NCBI RefSeq assembly: GCF_035222375.1
Contig: NW_026946363.1
Location: 1,426,001-1,490,000 of the forward strand
Direction of reading: 5' to 3'
Source: Podospora pseudocomata
Taxonomy: Eukaryota; Ascomycota; Sordariomycetes; Sordariales; Podosporaceae
Length of the DNA: 64,000 bases
Under the pieces are notes generated by a model. It searched no databases. It had not been told where the DNA came from and worked only from the letters and a program-made list of their open reading frames with translations. Positions 33,089 through 45,813 of the stretch are shown piece by piece. Within the stretch, counting starts at the first letter, position 1. The number at the start of each line of letters is the position of its first letter. Made by a program: the position numbers and the translations under genes.

Positions 33089-34205
33089 AGGGTTAGTCGG
33101 TATGTTTTGCATTTTTTGAGAGCGCCATAAGGGACACATAAAATGGATTTCCTTGCTTGCGAGCTTGAGTTTACTGTAGCATGTTTTTTTCCAGTATTGT
33201 CCGCATAAGATGGCGAAGAAAATGGAGGGAAAAGCCTGTCGTTTTCGCGATTCCGTGTCTTACCTAGGTAGCTCATGAATAAAGTGTGTTCTCAGTTACG
33301 ATACTTTCCGGCTGTATCTAGTATTTATGTGTATCATTTCAGCGCCAATGTATTTATTGTTTTCAATTGGCGCACACTCTGTCTTCGGATGCCGGCAAAC
33401 ATCTTCAATATCGAACAACTACCGCGACGCGTGGCTTTCTGATGATTCAAAATCATAATATCTGCGTGTAATAAACTCCAAAGCAGCTTTCCCGGCGGGG
33501 GATCAACGGGGTGCGGGATTATGCCATCTCGTTACTCATCCATGTTGTTTAGACTTACATGAACGGTCCGGCAGTTGATGTCACCTATCAGATACATCTT
33601 ATCGGTGATTAAGCCTAGACCCTTGGCAGCAGATAAGATAAGATCTCAATGACATCACGGAGCAGTTGCAAGGTGGAGGTCTCGGCTTTAAGGTTTCCTC
33701 TCGGCAAAAAGCGGGTCTTTGGTGGCCCACAGTTTTTTCCCGCCAGCCGCAAGGGACAGACTCCGTTGTCGGTTCGGCTGGTCGAGAATCTTCCGTGTGA
33801 GTGAGTGTTTGCCGTCAATGACGCCGAAAGGAAGAGGACCAATTTTTCTGCGTCGTTTTTGCCCCTTCGAATACCAATTGAGGAGAAGACCTCCGGTTCG
33901 GATTTTTAACTTTGCTTGTCATTGCGCCCTGCAGATACCTCTTTACTTATGAGACGGGAAAAAAATATAAACGTCAATTTCACACATACATTTTCCCTGC
34001 GCAAAGAATCCCCGATATCCGTCACACCCGCGCGCAGCACCACAGCTGCAGGACAAAGAGGTGTCCCGTTGTAACGGTTCCTGCTCCACACTTGCGTAGG
34101 TGTGGACTGGATAGGATCGCGAGGGGGAGGAACACATCTCCGGCAGTCCGCCCTGAGAGAGGGATTCCAGACGTTGCCGGCGACAGGCATCACACGGACA
34201 GACAT
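33089..34205. other. Intergenic, 1.1 kb
   Basis: No credible gene. Holds the 3' flank of the disordered protein gene and the promoter of the carrier gene. Confidence 0.5.
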
Positions 34206-35640
34206 ATGGGGCTGCTTTCTAGCGAGGCGCAAACTCCCGACTTCCGACAGAACCACAATAGCATGGCCGGCCATGCCTCGCCATCGGTCGTAGTTGGTAC
34301 CTCAACTGATCCGGTCGAGATCACGACCGTACAGAAGATGCTCTCGGCCACATCGGGTAGCTTGATCACTGGTTTGTTAGGTATGTCTCCTCACCCATAC
34401 ACTTGTGATGAGCGCCACTGACGCTGACACTTCAACAGTAACACCTCTCGATGTAGTGCGAGTACGATGGCAAGCTCAAGGCCTTTCTAAGCCGCCACCA
34501 CAACCCCTAACCGCCGACTTTTCCAAGCTCTCACTCTCGAGCCCCACGCCCTTTCGACCATCCAGCCTAGGCGTGACAGCCTGCTGCCGCGAAGTCTTCT
34601 TCGCAAACAACAACTCCGAAATCTGTGTCGTCGGTCCTCGGGTTCATGGATCCGGTGCCACAGCAATCGACTGCGCCGTCGAGCACACCCAGCAACGAAC
34701 CTTCAACTCCACCTTTGACGGTCTCCGCAAGATCGCTCGCAATGAAGGTATCACCACCTTATGGCGCGGTCTCTCCCCGACCCTCGTTATGGCCGTCCCT
34801 GCCAATATCATCTACCTAACCGGCTACGACTGGCTCCGTCTTAACCCCGCCTCCCCAATACAGCGCACCAGCGTCCGCGATGACATGGCCCCCTTGGTAG
34901 CAGGAATTACAGCACGCATGGTTGCGGCCGCCGTCGTTTCCCCCATCGAGCTGTTTCGCACTCGGATGCAAGCCGCGCAAGGCGGTAGTTCCTCTGAGCA
35001 CCTTGCCGAAACCCTCCGCGGAGTCAAGGACATGGTCAACACCCACGGGTACCGCTCTCTCTGGCGCGGGTTGACACTCACGCTGTGGCGGGATGTCCCC
35101 TTCTCGGGTATGTACTGGTGGGGATACGAAACCATTCGCGGGAAACTCACTGATGCCCGTGAGCGCGGGAGGTCGACAACTCTGGAAATGGACCTCGATC
35201 GTGACGCGCAGAGAAGCTCCAAGGCTCGCGCGAGGAGAAGAAGCCAAAGCAGGGAGAACCACGCAGATACTTTCACGGATAGTTTTGTTGCCGGCGCCGC
35301 CTCGGGTGCGTTTGCATCAGTGGCGACGATGCCTTTTGATGTAGGTAAGACAAGAACACAAGTATTCAGGGACTCGGGGACATTAGCCAAGTCGGCGGTG
35401 GGCAATGCGGCAGTGGCACCAGAAGAACAATCGATGGGGAGACTGCTGTGGCACATCTTCCGGACGGAGGGGATGGGAGGGTTGTTTAAGGGTTGTGTAC
35501 CGCGCACGCTGAAGGTGGCGCCGGCATGTGCGGTCATGATCAGCAGTTATGAGGTGGGTAAGAGGGTGTTTAGGGGGGTGAATGAGAGAAGGATGTTGAA
35601 GGAGGTTGGCGGTGGGGAGGAACCAGCTGCTGCTGCTTAA
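34206..35640 (+). CDS. Mitochondrial carrier of the MTM1/SLC25A39-40 type
   Basis: CDS join(34206..34380,34439..35640), 458 residues with one 58-bp intron (phase 1). Three SLC25 signatures: PLDVVRVR (P61), PIELFRTR and PFDVGKTR. Between helix 1 and the next repeat is a long matrix loop with cysteines at about 107, 108, 121 and 137. SLC25A39-type carriers have a comparable cysteine-bearing loop linked to Fe-S sensing and glutathione import, while yeast MTM1 affects manganese and iron handling. Another basic insert (RARRRSQSREN) precedes the third repeat. The start could also be the ATG at 34263, which would shorten the protein by 19 residues. Confidence 0.9.
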
Positions 35641-37422
35641 ACCACCCGCTTGAGCGGCTCCGACTACTCATCCATTACTTCTTTGTAATATGAGCTGGGT
35701 GTGTGAACTCTCCACTTTTTTTCCCTGTTTCTATTAGCATCACTATCTTTCTTGTTGATTTCATGGGGTTTCTTCAAGGATACTGGAATGATGGTTAGGT
35801 GGGCCGGAAGGAAAGGGGGTTTAAATAAGCATGTTTGGCGTTTTTTTTTTTGGTTTTTTTTTCTTTTTTTGGATTTTTAGAAAGAATCGAAGATATATGG
35901 TGGGTTAGATTGAGGGGGAGAGTACACCAGGGAGGGGGAAGGGTGAGTAAACGAGAAGTACCCCAAGGATGTTGCTCTATGACATGCTGGGTGGGTGGAG
36001 ACAGCGAGATAATGTATATCATTTGTAACAATATAAAAGTGTGCATATATTATCATTTTCTGGCTTCAGGTATTTCTTTCTTCTTGCATGGAGCCTGGAC
36101 ATAGTAGACTGGGAACCTAATTATCGTGCGGTTGTTGCGGTGTTTTTATTTGATGCTCTTAACCCGACCGAAGGTAGGCGTATTCTATCCTACTAGATTA
36201 CATGTGTCAGCCACGTCAAAGCTACCAAAGTTAGCAACAGGTGTATAAGGGATGATCTTGGCCTAGGTGAAGAGGAGTGAGCACACATTGAAATGTCTCG
36301 ATTCTCTACCATACTTACCTAAACCACCTGGTAGAAAACCTTCCCTTCAAGGCTTGCCAGAAGACTCATCACAAGAGCGAGTTATCATCGCAAGTAACAC
36401 CTCAGCCAAGCCATGGCTCATCGCCAACATATCGTATTCAGTAGACTTTCACATCACCCCTCTACTAGACGTAATGATCTCCACCGACCAATGTCAAAAC
36501 ACCCACATAAAAGCACATCGAATCCCATGACACACAGACAGGAATTAACCGTTAAACGTATTCAGAGGGGAGTCGAATTTTTTTTTTGGTTGTTCATCAA
36601 GAAAATTAAAGAGGTAAAAAGAAAGTAGTCGAAGAGAAAATAGAACAAAACAACGCGCTCGATAGCCAGCAAGTTATTCCTTGTGTTGCGCGCGCGCGCA
36701 CACGCACACACAGACTAACAACACATGCCGAAAACACGCCCACAAAAACCCACGACACACATCATTACCATCTCCGCCAAAGCCAAACCCAAGCCTCAAA
36801 AGTCGCCTGCTCCCAGGCATCAGCAGCTGTCCAGCCAGCAAAAACAAAGCACCCTCCATTTTCCCAAATTGCTCCTGAACTGCCTCTGGTTCCTTCTATG
36901 GCACCCCTTGTGCCCAGCAGCGGTAATGTGTCCCTCGCCTGACCTCGTTGGTTGTGTCGTTGCTTATCGATGAAAAGACAAGCCAAAGCAAAACGCGCCA
37001 CATTGTGGAAACGTCGGCGGTTGTGAGAATAAGGGTCTCGTTGACCAAGTGTGAGGTGTTCGTCCATCTGTGACGCCCCCTGCTGTGTCTCTATCGAGAT
37101 ACGTTCCAGAATCCCAACATATTGACCAGCCCTCGTTGTCGTTGATTGCCGCCAGATGACCGTATCTGTTACTCGCTTGACTATCGCCATCCTCATAGTT
37201 GCTGTTGCCCTAGCTATCGCATCACTCTCCTCGTCGAGTGCTCATATTTTCTGCTTCGGTGCCTCGATGCCCCGCTATGCTTGTTGCGAAAAGATCCGCG
37301 AATCGACCATGTGCATGTGATCTGTATTATGCGAGAGCGTATCGGTTCTCCTGTGATGAGCAAAATAGCTCCATTAATTGTTGGTTATACATGTGCCATG
37401 TTCACGCAATCTCCTTGACGCC
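35641..37422. other. Convergent intergenic region, 1.8 kb
   Basis: No credible gene. It contains long T-rich runs near 35844-35880 and an alternating purine-pyrimidine stretch at 36687-36711. It spans the 3' sides of the MTM1-type carrier and the PPZ gene. Confidence 0.5.
36687..36711. repeat. Alternating purine-pyrimidine tract (CG)n(CA)n
   Basis: A 25-bp strictly alternating run that begins TGCGCGCGCG and ends CACACACA, of the kind able to adopt Z-form DNA. It sits between two convergent genes. Confidence 0.85.
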
Positions 37423-39134
37423 TCAGACGCTCTGAGGATACACACTCGCAGGCTGCAAGGTTTGTTAGCTTTGCTCCAATCAAGCACTTGAAGGACAGGT
37501 ATACATACCGGGCTGTTAAGGATTTGGTTGCGCTTATTCCGCCCCTTCTTAATATGATTCTTGAGTGCATTAGAGTCAAGAGGTTTGAGGAGCTCAAAGC
37601 TGCAAAGAAGTTCGGTTGATACCGACATAACGGCACCCCAGTTGTCAAATTCGCCACAGTACTAGAAGAGTATCAGTTAGTATTAGTATATAAATCAAAA
37701 AGTTGTCGAGCTAAAGAAACAACTCACGTTAGGAGCGCTAAAGACTGTGACGAGAACACGATCCGTGAAGAATTCGTAGCCGTCTTCAACAACCATGTGG
37801 GCGCGACAAACAAGATCAAAGTCATTGGCGGCCAGAAAGTCAACGATGACCTTCTTCCCGAAGCAATAACTGACACCGCGTTCGTTTGACTCCCAGTCTG
37901 ACTCCATGTCTGCCGGATCAGACCACAAAAGGTCGTTGAGCAAGCCGTAGTCAGGGACATCGGTAGGCCTAGCAATGTTCCTGATATCGTCCATGTGGCT
38001 GAGAGCCGGCGAAAGTCCTCCGTGGACACAGAAGATCTTGGCAGCGACGATAGCCGCAATGGGAAGCGTGTTGAACGTGTCGACGAATGTCTTCCAAATC
38101 TTCACGTTGCATCTCCGTTTGCACTCATCGTAGAACCCGTATACGCGCGTGACATTGGCGCATTCGTGATTTCCACGCAGCAAGAAGAAGTTCTCGGGGT
38201 ACTTGAGCTTGTAGCAGAGCAAAAGCAGGATGGTCTCCAGAGACTGCTTGCCACGATCAACGTAGTCGCCCAAGAACAGGTAGTTGGAGTTTGGGGGAAA
38301 CCCGCACATCTCGAACATCCGAATCAGGTCGGTATACTGGCCGTGTACGTCTCCTACTATCTTGACGGGCGCGTCCAGCTCGAGAAGAGCGGGCTGGGAA
38401 AGGAAAACTTCCCGAGCCCGATGGCAGATCGCCGTGATTTCGGCATTCTTGAGACACACTCCTTTTGTGACTTTGCCGGCGTAGGCGGCATCGAGAAGGC
38501 GCTTGATGAAATCATCCAGGTCAATATCCTTGATCTCACTCATGGTGACTCCAGCATCTTCCTTTCCAGACTCATTGGGTGAGTTGTTAACCAAATTGAC
38601 AGCGTCATCGCGCTTCACCAGGATGGACTGGCCCGCCGGTTGTGCAGGGAGGGCTGAACTGCCGGCACCCGAGGGCGGTTGGTCTGAAACGTGGTCCACC
38701 TCCCCGCTGGCCTGCGCAGCCGAGACATCGTGGTATCCCGCCTTCATGGACGCGGATTGTATCGGCGAGGGCGGCGGAAGGTCATCAGCCACGGGAGAAG
38801 TCGGCACGGCAGTATCGACCGATGACGGTGAGCTGGGGGACGGGATAGAATCGGCACGTGAGATGCGTGACTGGGACGATCTTGCGCTCCTGCCACCTGT
38901 AACATCCGCCTTTTCGTTCGCATCACCGTTCACAATGAGTGCCGAGCTCCTAGGACTGTCTGTCCTGTTGGACCCTGGGATCTTGGAGCGCAGGGAGCGA
39001 AAAGACCTAGATGACTCTCTGGTGTCGGACCTGCTGAACGAAGGATACGACTGGAAGCCCTCGGGGCCGGTCCGGTCGCCATTAGCGGCACCCTTGGCCG
39101 ACGATCCGGACTCCTTGGAGGATTGGTTGCCCAT
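37423..39134 (-). CDS. Serine/threonine phosphatase PPZ-type
   Basis: CDS complement(join(37423..37452,37509..37661,37728..39134)), 529 residues; introns of 56 and 66 bp. The PP1-like catalytic domain (from about residue 200) has GDVHG (261-265), GDYVDRG (289-295), GNHE (321-324) and the late SAPNYCGEFDN segment across the first intron. The ~195-residue Ser-rich N-terminus begins MGNQSSKE, an N-myristoylation signal, which together with PP1 homology marks the fungal PPZ class acting on cation homeostasis and cell integrity. The C-terminus ends PASVYPQSV from a 30-base exon. Confidence 0.95.
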
Positions 39135-42100
39135 GATTTCTCAATGTCAGAGAATTATAGCTCTTGAGATAGGGCCTGGACGGCGTGCACACGCGCGTGG
39201 TTCCGGGCAGGTCGCTCTTTGGCCAAGACCTACACAGCCTACCGCTGGCACCCGTCTAGAAGCGATTTGTAATTCTTGTTGTGCCCCTTGGTTCTAGGGA
39301 GGGTGGTAGAGTCTGTCGAGACAGGAAAGCAGTTGGGTGGCGGTGGTTGACCGACGTCCCGATGAGCTCTCCGTTTTCAACGATACCAAGGGAAGACAGT
39401 GGAAAGGTGTTGGTAAGAGCGGGGACGGTGGTCGAGGCACGGCGGAGACTCCGGTCAGTCAGCGGTGTCGGATCTATCGGGGTCGGACAAAGGCCGACGG
39501 ATAACGGATGACGGATGGTCCGGTCGGTAGCACGTCGAATCCGGGGTGAGTGGAGGTGAAAATGGTCTTTCGAGGTATTGCTATGATGTCAGCCTTGTCC
39601 GCGCAGCACACGACCAGCAGCAGCAGCGATAATATTCCCAAGAAGAAACGCGAGCCAATTCTTGGGTGAGCTGGATGAAGGGAAAAAAAAAAAGGAATTG
39701 TGGGGATATAGACGGGGGAAGGTTTAAGTTCTCGTTTGTGGAAAAAATGAAAGAACCTACGGCCGATAAGAGGGCAACCGAGACGGAGCGACCAGGAAAA
39801 AACTAGGCCGCCAAGGATGGAGGTGTGAGAAAGGGGCCAGGCACAGTCCAACCGACTAGGGACTTGATATTTCGCTTCAAGGAGAAGGGCAGGCTTGCTG
39901 GTGAAGAGAGCGGGCGGTAGAGTGGTTTAGTGTGACGTGCTCGTAGGTTAAAAGGATGTGCTGCTCTGGCACGATAGACCGATGTTGCCGGTGGAGCGAG
40001 GCTTGCCACTGCTGCGTTGATGGGTTGATGGGCTTGCCACGGGGGTCAGTACACATCACACGCTCACTCGGTAGGGATGAGAGAGCGCAAAAGGCGTTTG
40101 GCGGAGCGAACCGTGTGCGTAAGTAGGAGAAGGTTTTCACGGGAACAGATGAAGTGGGCAGCGGGAATGGGGGAAGGCTGCTTGATTGATGACGATGCGG
40201 CTGTCGAGTGAAAGATTGGCGCTTTGACACGGTGGTCTGCCGCAGAGTCAATTGGGCGTCTGGGTCGCTCCGACCTCCAGGTTGCTGGATCCAAACACGA
40301 CTGACTTGGGCCCTAGGCAGGGAATGGGAAAGAGCAGTACAACAGGATCACGAATAGCAATTGCAGGTCAAACGTCGTGCGAAGATGTCGGAAAGCTTCT
40401 GTACTGTGCTGAAGGTGCTCAGAAGGCAGTGGGCGAGGCACCGCGAACAGGCACGTGCCTTTCTCAGTGTGGGGCACACATCAAGGCGACCTTTGGCTAT
40501 CAGGTTCTGGACGCAAGATGCTGCCCCGCACTGATGCATCTCTGACAATGCCGCTTCCAGTTTCCATCCCTACCATCCTGCGTACAACTTGATATCAGAC
40601 ACACCAAAACGGCTTCCTTACGTATCGATATCCTGCCGCCCAGCCAGCAAAGCCGTCGCAATCAAGAATGCCAGAAAGACAAGACCTGCATCCAAGACTG
40701 AGGGGGGCTCGGCATCTGGGCATCCAGGGGAGCAGCCCCCTATTTCTCTTAGCTACCAGCTTTTTCTTAGGTATCACCTGTCCCTCCATCAGGAGAGACA
40801 CAGCCCGACACCGTCTCACCCCATTGTTTCTGCCAAGAAGATTGGAAGAACTCTAAACATCTTCTATGTCACAATACGTACAGTGTGGGGGATAGACGGG
40901 GGGCACACCCTCACCTCGAGATGGACGGGCGATGATCTTGAGCAAGGCACGGGCGGGACGACGCTCAGCGGATGCTGTGCGATGCAACTCCTTCCGCTTG
41001 ATGAGACGTCGAGATGTGTGCCCAATTGCGGGCCTCTGTGGGCCGGGGTTGATATCTTTGGATCCGCCAGTCAGGAACTGGTTTCAGCTTGCTTTCCCAA
41101 CCCATTGCATCTGTTCAACCACCTGACCGTGTTTTTCCCCATGGCTGTCCTGTTGTTGGGAAGCGGTGTACTGCAGCTGGCGCACATATCTGTCACTCGA
41201 CAAGACAGAGTTTTTATGGGCACAGGCCATGATTCGGCCACTGTCCCCCATCTTGAGATGCATGGCCTTCTGACCCTAGATTCCCGTCAAGCTGCCGCTG
41301 GTGGATGCGATGCGTGGGGGAGAGACATGCCTCTGCATTCCGGGGAAGACTTGATGTGAAAGTGACCAGCGCATTGGCAATGTTGAAGAAGCCGTCATCG
41401 TGGCAGTAAGCATTTCGCTCTCGGGGACCTCAATGAGGCAAAACGGGCATCTCTGCCTGCTGGGCATGAATGCTTGAAGAGGCTCTGACAGTTTGTGCCA
41501 GAGAATGAACATCACCTGGTCAATAGGTGGTGAAAGACAAAACTCGGTATGCCAAGTTGTCAACGGCCGGACCCGATCCGGACCCGGGATTTTCGATGCC
41601 ACCATCGAAACAGCCGGCCGGTCTTGGTCCCACCATGCCCGACCGGCTTGTCCTCCGATCCGAACTCTGCTGCCACCAAACTCACCGCTCGCCTGCTTGG
41701 TTTGTCATCTCTTGGCACTCGGTCGTCATCGGGCCCGACCCGAAAAACTAGCCCATGCCTGCCCGTTGTCTGTTCCGTCAGGGTGGGAACGGACTCCGTA
41801 CTTGTTCCAAATTTAGCTTGCTGCCCAGCCACCAGCCACCACCGTTTTCGCACGTTTTCGGCAGTGTTGCGCATCCCACTTCGGTCACCAGCCACCAAGA
41901 TATCGTCAACACCACAGGTCCATACACTATTCGTACAGCCCAGTGTGGCAATGTACTCAGGAGAGAGTGCAATCCGGTGACTGTTTTGGAGATCATGGGT
42001 ATGCAAACCCGAGATGGAGCGTTGTCTGAATCGTCCATCATCACGAGGCTGGGAGCGGATCAGCTTTTATCCCATGGTTGAGGCTGAACTGGGTGCATGC

Positions 42101-43385
42101 AAGTTTAGAGTTTTCCGCTAACGACTATATCCACTAACAAGCTCCGCCTTCAGTTGGCGTCAGCCATCAGAACCGATACCGTAGTTGCAAACCATCAAGG
42201 TACTTCAGGCTTTCTTATCCTCTTGTTCTGTTTCGCCCAGCTCGCGTCACTTCAGGCCTTTTGACAATTGCAACCGAATACGGCAACTGTGGCCGTTACG
42301 TCCACGCGTCGTTTAACCTCATTGCGGGGTAGGCCCCGAGTCCAATTGCCAATGAGACGAACCTACAGACAAAGGTCCCTGAAGATCTACATGCCATGAA
42401 TCGTCCCCCCGAAGCTGTTGCCTTGATTTTGTGGTTCAAATGTCAATCTGGTAAAGAGTTTGAAAGCCCATCATCTTGACCATCCAGACCAACGGGAGCA
42501 CTCCCGTCCGGCTGTACTCATGTCGAGGTGGCTACCGTTTCCGGTCAAAACATTTTCACTTTCACGGCCGCAGCTGGGCTGGAACTACTGGCTGACCGGG
42601 ACAAACAAACAGTTTGAGGTGGCCGGTTTACTGGCCATTGGGATCAAGTTGAGTGAAGAACTACAAGGCTCGGGGTGTTCTAGATGGAACTTCCTATTTC
42701 CGGGATGCAAGAAGAACGCCACACTTCTTTTTCTAGAGATCTGCAAATCCCATACCAAGCGAATGTGGGAGCCTCTGCGAAAGTGAGGATCAGACTTTAT
42801 CAGATCTGTGTTTCGTCCCTTGAAGGATGAGCAATGCGCAGCTCAGGATTTCCCGGGTGCTGCTCTTGGGGCCTTGGCTGCTGGGAGGCCTGGGAAAAGA
42901 ACTTCTTTGAGGGGTCCAAGGGCTGAAGATTCCCGCAGACGAGGACAAAACAGTGGGCCATTTCGTCACCCGCATAGAGGCGGAGACTGCGCCACCCGGC
43001 CCATTGGCACAGCCTTTTGCTAGCCTGCCATTCCTGTTGCTAGCAAACCCTACCGGGTCGTAAGCAGGGCGAGTTGTCTTGCATCCGTGGGTTGACCCTT
43101 CCCTTTTATTTATCTTGCGACCACCCCTCTTCCTAACCTTCTACTACTCCGTCATTCTGCATCTACATTCTGTGTGATTTTTTTCACTCATTTTTCCCGT
43201 CTACCATTTTCAAGAGAGATATCAGAGGACCATCCCGCTATCGACTATCGTTAACGAAACCTTCAGGCTAACGTCGACCTCACCCCACCTCGCCGTTGCC
43301 AAAACCCAAAACCGCCCAACCCAACCCCTCGTTATATCTGCAAACAACCCTTTCTCGAGAGGACAACACCACAACATCAGTCAAA
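39135..43385. other. Long gene-poor divergent region of 4.25 kb
   Basis: Separates the divergent PPZ and SUR7-family genes. The longest frame (40589-41359, plus, 256 codons) shows no domain, helix pattern or codon preference and I do not call it. A hairpin TTTCGATG-CCAC-CATCGAAA lies at about 41591-41610 within a tract rich in CCGACCCG-like words (41567-41760) that may be an old element I cannot identify. Confidence 0.45.
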
Positions 43386-44405
43386 ATGGCCAACTTTGGG
43401 CGCGTCGTCTGCGTCGCCCTCCCCTTTTTACTAACCCTCGCCTCCCTCATATCCCTCCTCGTTGCCGGCCTCGCGGGCGTAGCCGATAAGTCGTTGTACA
43501 TGTTTCAAGTAAACACAACCAACCTCTCCATCGACCCCCTCACAGCCGCCAACCTCATCTCCAAAGCCACCGGCGGCAAGGACGTCGAGACGGTCTTCAA
43601 CGACGCCGTAAACGACGCCCTCAACACCCGCCAGGACACCCAAACCACCAACATCACCGCCGCCGATCTTTCTCTCTATGACCTCTATGACGTTGGGCTT
43701 TGGGGCTACTGCTACACGCCTCAGAATGGCTCAAGAGAGTGCACCAGGCCCGCCTTTGACTGGGCCACTAACGTCCTGAACACCACCACTGGCGACCTCA
43801 ACTCCATGTTGACTCTCACTGGTCAAAACGTCACCCTCCCCAAGGAAATTACCGACGCGGTCAAGGCCTTCTCTACCGTCTCCAAATGGACCCAAGTCGT
43901 CTTTATCATCTCCTACGTCGCCCTTGGCGTGGCTCTCTTCTTTGGCCTGTTTGCCAACTGTTCCAGGGCATTTAGTTGCATCACCTGGCTGCTCGCCGCT
44001 TTCGCCGCCGTTGCCGTCTGCGCCAGTGCCGCGCTCGCGACTGCCACCGCTGTCGTGGTCGTCGGAGCGGTAGAGGGCTCGGCTAAGATCTATGGTGTTC
44101 GCGCCGACTTTAACACGAGGTTCCTAGCCGCGGTGTGGATCGCTGCTGCGTTCGCTCTTGCGGCGGCGCTGTTCTGGGTGTTTACCATTTGCTGCTGTGC
44201 GCCCGAGAAGAGGAGCAGTCACAAGCGGAACAGGAGCAGTGATGAGGGGGAGAAGCTTATGGGTACCGGGCCGTACCAGAGGTTGGATCAGCCGCAGGGG
44301 TATCAAGGTTATCAGCAGCAGTGGCCTGCGGCTACCGCTGGGAATGGGGGGTATGGAAGGCAGACGGGCGGTGCGTATGAGCCGTATTCTCATAGCAGGG
44401 TTTAA
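43386..44405 (+). CDS. SUR7/PalI-family four-helix membrane protein
   Basis: Intronless, 339 residues. Four membrane helices at about residues 8-30, 169-190, 197-228 and 246-270. The long first extracellular loop has the family motif GLWGYC (104-109) with a second cysteine at about 119 and several N-glycosylation sites. The C-terminal tail is cytosolic, rich in Gln, Gly and Tyr. SUR7-family proteins sit in the plasma-membrane MCC/eisosome domains and affect wall integrity and endocytosis; PalI relatives sense pH. Which one this is cannot be decided. The coding strand is C-rich until about 44100 and then G-rich. Confidence 0.9.
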   Translation: MANFGRVVCVALPFLLTLASLISLLVAGLAGVADKSLYMFQVNTTNLSIDPLTAANLISKATGGKDVETVFNDAVNDALNTRQDTQTTNITAADLSLYDLYDVGLWGYCYTPQNGSRECTRPAFDWATNVLNTTTGDLNSMLTLTGQNVTLPKEITDAVKAFSTVSKWTQVVFIISYVALGVALFFGLFANCSRAFSCITWLLAAFAAVAVCASAALATATAVVVVGAVEGSAKIYGVRADFNTRFLAAVWIAAAFALAAALFWVFTICCCAPEKRSSHKRNRSSDEGEKLMGTGPYQRLDQPQGYQGYQQQWPAATAGNGGYGRQTGGAYEPYSHSRV

Positions 44406-45813
44406 GGGGGATTTAGGGGAGATTTTCTTTTTTGTGTCTATTGTTTACCTGATGAGCAAGCATTAATTGGGCGTTTTTCGGGATGGTTGTGCTTTGGCTC
44501 ATCATCATGGGTTTATTGGGCGGGTTAAAGGAAGGGAGGGCTCGGGGATAGAGTCGGGTGGGCTTATGATTGATATGATACCCCAGCTATTCAAAGTATT
44601 GGGTAAATTCTTTTTACACTTTTTTGTATCTTGGTTTTTGATCATCGTGGTGATCTATGGTAGAGGAAAAATTTAGGATGGTCATTGTTTCATAACCTAA
44701 CTTTGATATGTTCCTGCCTCGTGGCTTCATATTTCCAAACTTTGTGAATACATTTTGCTACAGGGTATGCTTGAGATAATCTCACTATGATCGCCTGGTG
44801 AGGATTGATTCTGCTCATCCTAGGAGTTTCCCTCCACTGTGGTGCGCGCAATTCCACTGCACATTTCACTCAGCTCGCCTGGTGTTGGGCCAGGTTGGGC
44901 TTGCCCAGAAGGTTAGGTGTGTGTGGGCTTGGGCTGGAGGGTCCAGTGGGAAAGGTCCCCAGATACATGAAACACGGGGTTGGGTGCTGGGCAAGGTCTG
45001 GGCTTGCATGTGAGCCCGGGCTTCAGGTAGGAATGTGGCTCAGCAAAAGATGGGACCTTTGGTGGGTGGATGTTCTTACGTCTGTCTTGCGGGCGGGGAT
45101 GGGTTTGTGGAAGTGAGGTGATAGGTGACGATGAGGCTTGAGATTGGACTGGGGGAGTACCGGACTCTGAGTATTACGCGGCCGAAGAAGGAACACGGAC
45201 GCTGTCTAACATCGTGTGCGAGGCTGTACCCATTAAGGATATCTCTGCAATGGGAGGGTTCATGTAAGATTTAGCATCGAACCTGTCGTGGTTGTTCAGA
45301 TGTTATATGGTATTTGGTAAAGCCTGGGTCAAGTGTGAGGCATGTCGATGTGTAGACAAAGCAATTTACCCAGACTCAACAACGGCATGAAAATCAGTCC
45401 AACAAATAAAATAAAGCAATGTTGCCTACTCAGCTTTCTAACCCACTAATTCTCTAAGCCACTATTCCGCTACCTTGATACCCTGGTCCCATGTAGATAC
45501 AATACAGCCTTTACACAACCATCCTATTTGGCCCACCCACCCTTCCTATACCCTCCCCCCCCCCTTCACCACCCTGCTTTGTTGAATGCATCACCTCTCC
45601 ACCCACCTCAATATCAACCGCCAATTCTTTAGTGTCAAGCAATTCCGTCAAGCTCCTTTCCCCCCGTACAGTGCTAATTATCCTCTCATCAAGCCATGAT
45701 GATTCTCCAAGTAAACTTGCAACAAATGACTTTACCACGCAGCCTCACGCCTTCATCATCAGCCTCGGCCCCCTAGTTACCCTCGGCCTCGATTCCGGGA
45801 AAGAGAAAAATTC
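44406..45813. other. Convergent intergenic region, 1.4 kb
   Basis: Holds the 3' flanks of the SUR7-family gene and the methyltransferase. No credible gene; a poly-C run lies near 45551-45564. Confidence 0.5.

Noticed and set aside
33912-34205. N-terminal extension of the MTM1-type carrier to 33912
   Set aside because: The upstream frame has alternative start codons only and no family similarity; the ATG at 34206 fits carrier N-termini.
40589-41359. 256-codon open frame on the plus strand
   Set aside because: No recognisable domain, no helix or strand regularity, no coding-like third-position pattern, and an isolated position in a gene-free stretch.
41567-41760. Possible old mobile element with CCGACCCG-type words
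   Set aside because: No terminal repeats, target duplication or coding remnant could be identified, so it is noted only as a composition oddity.
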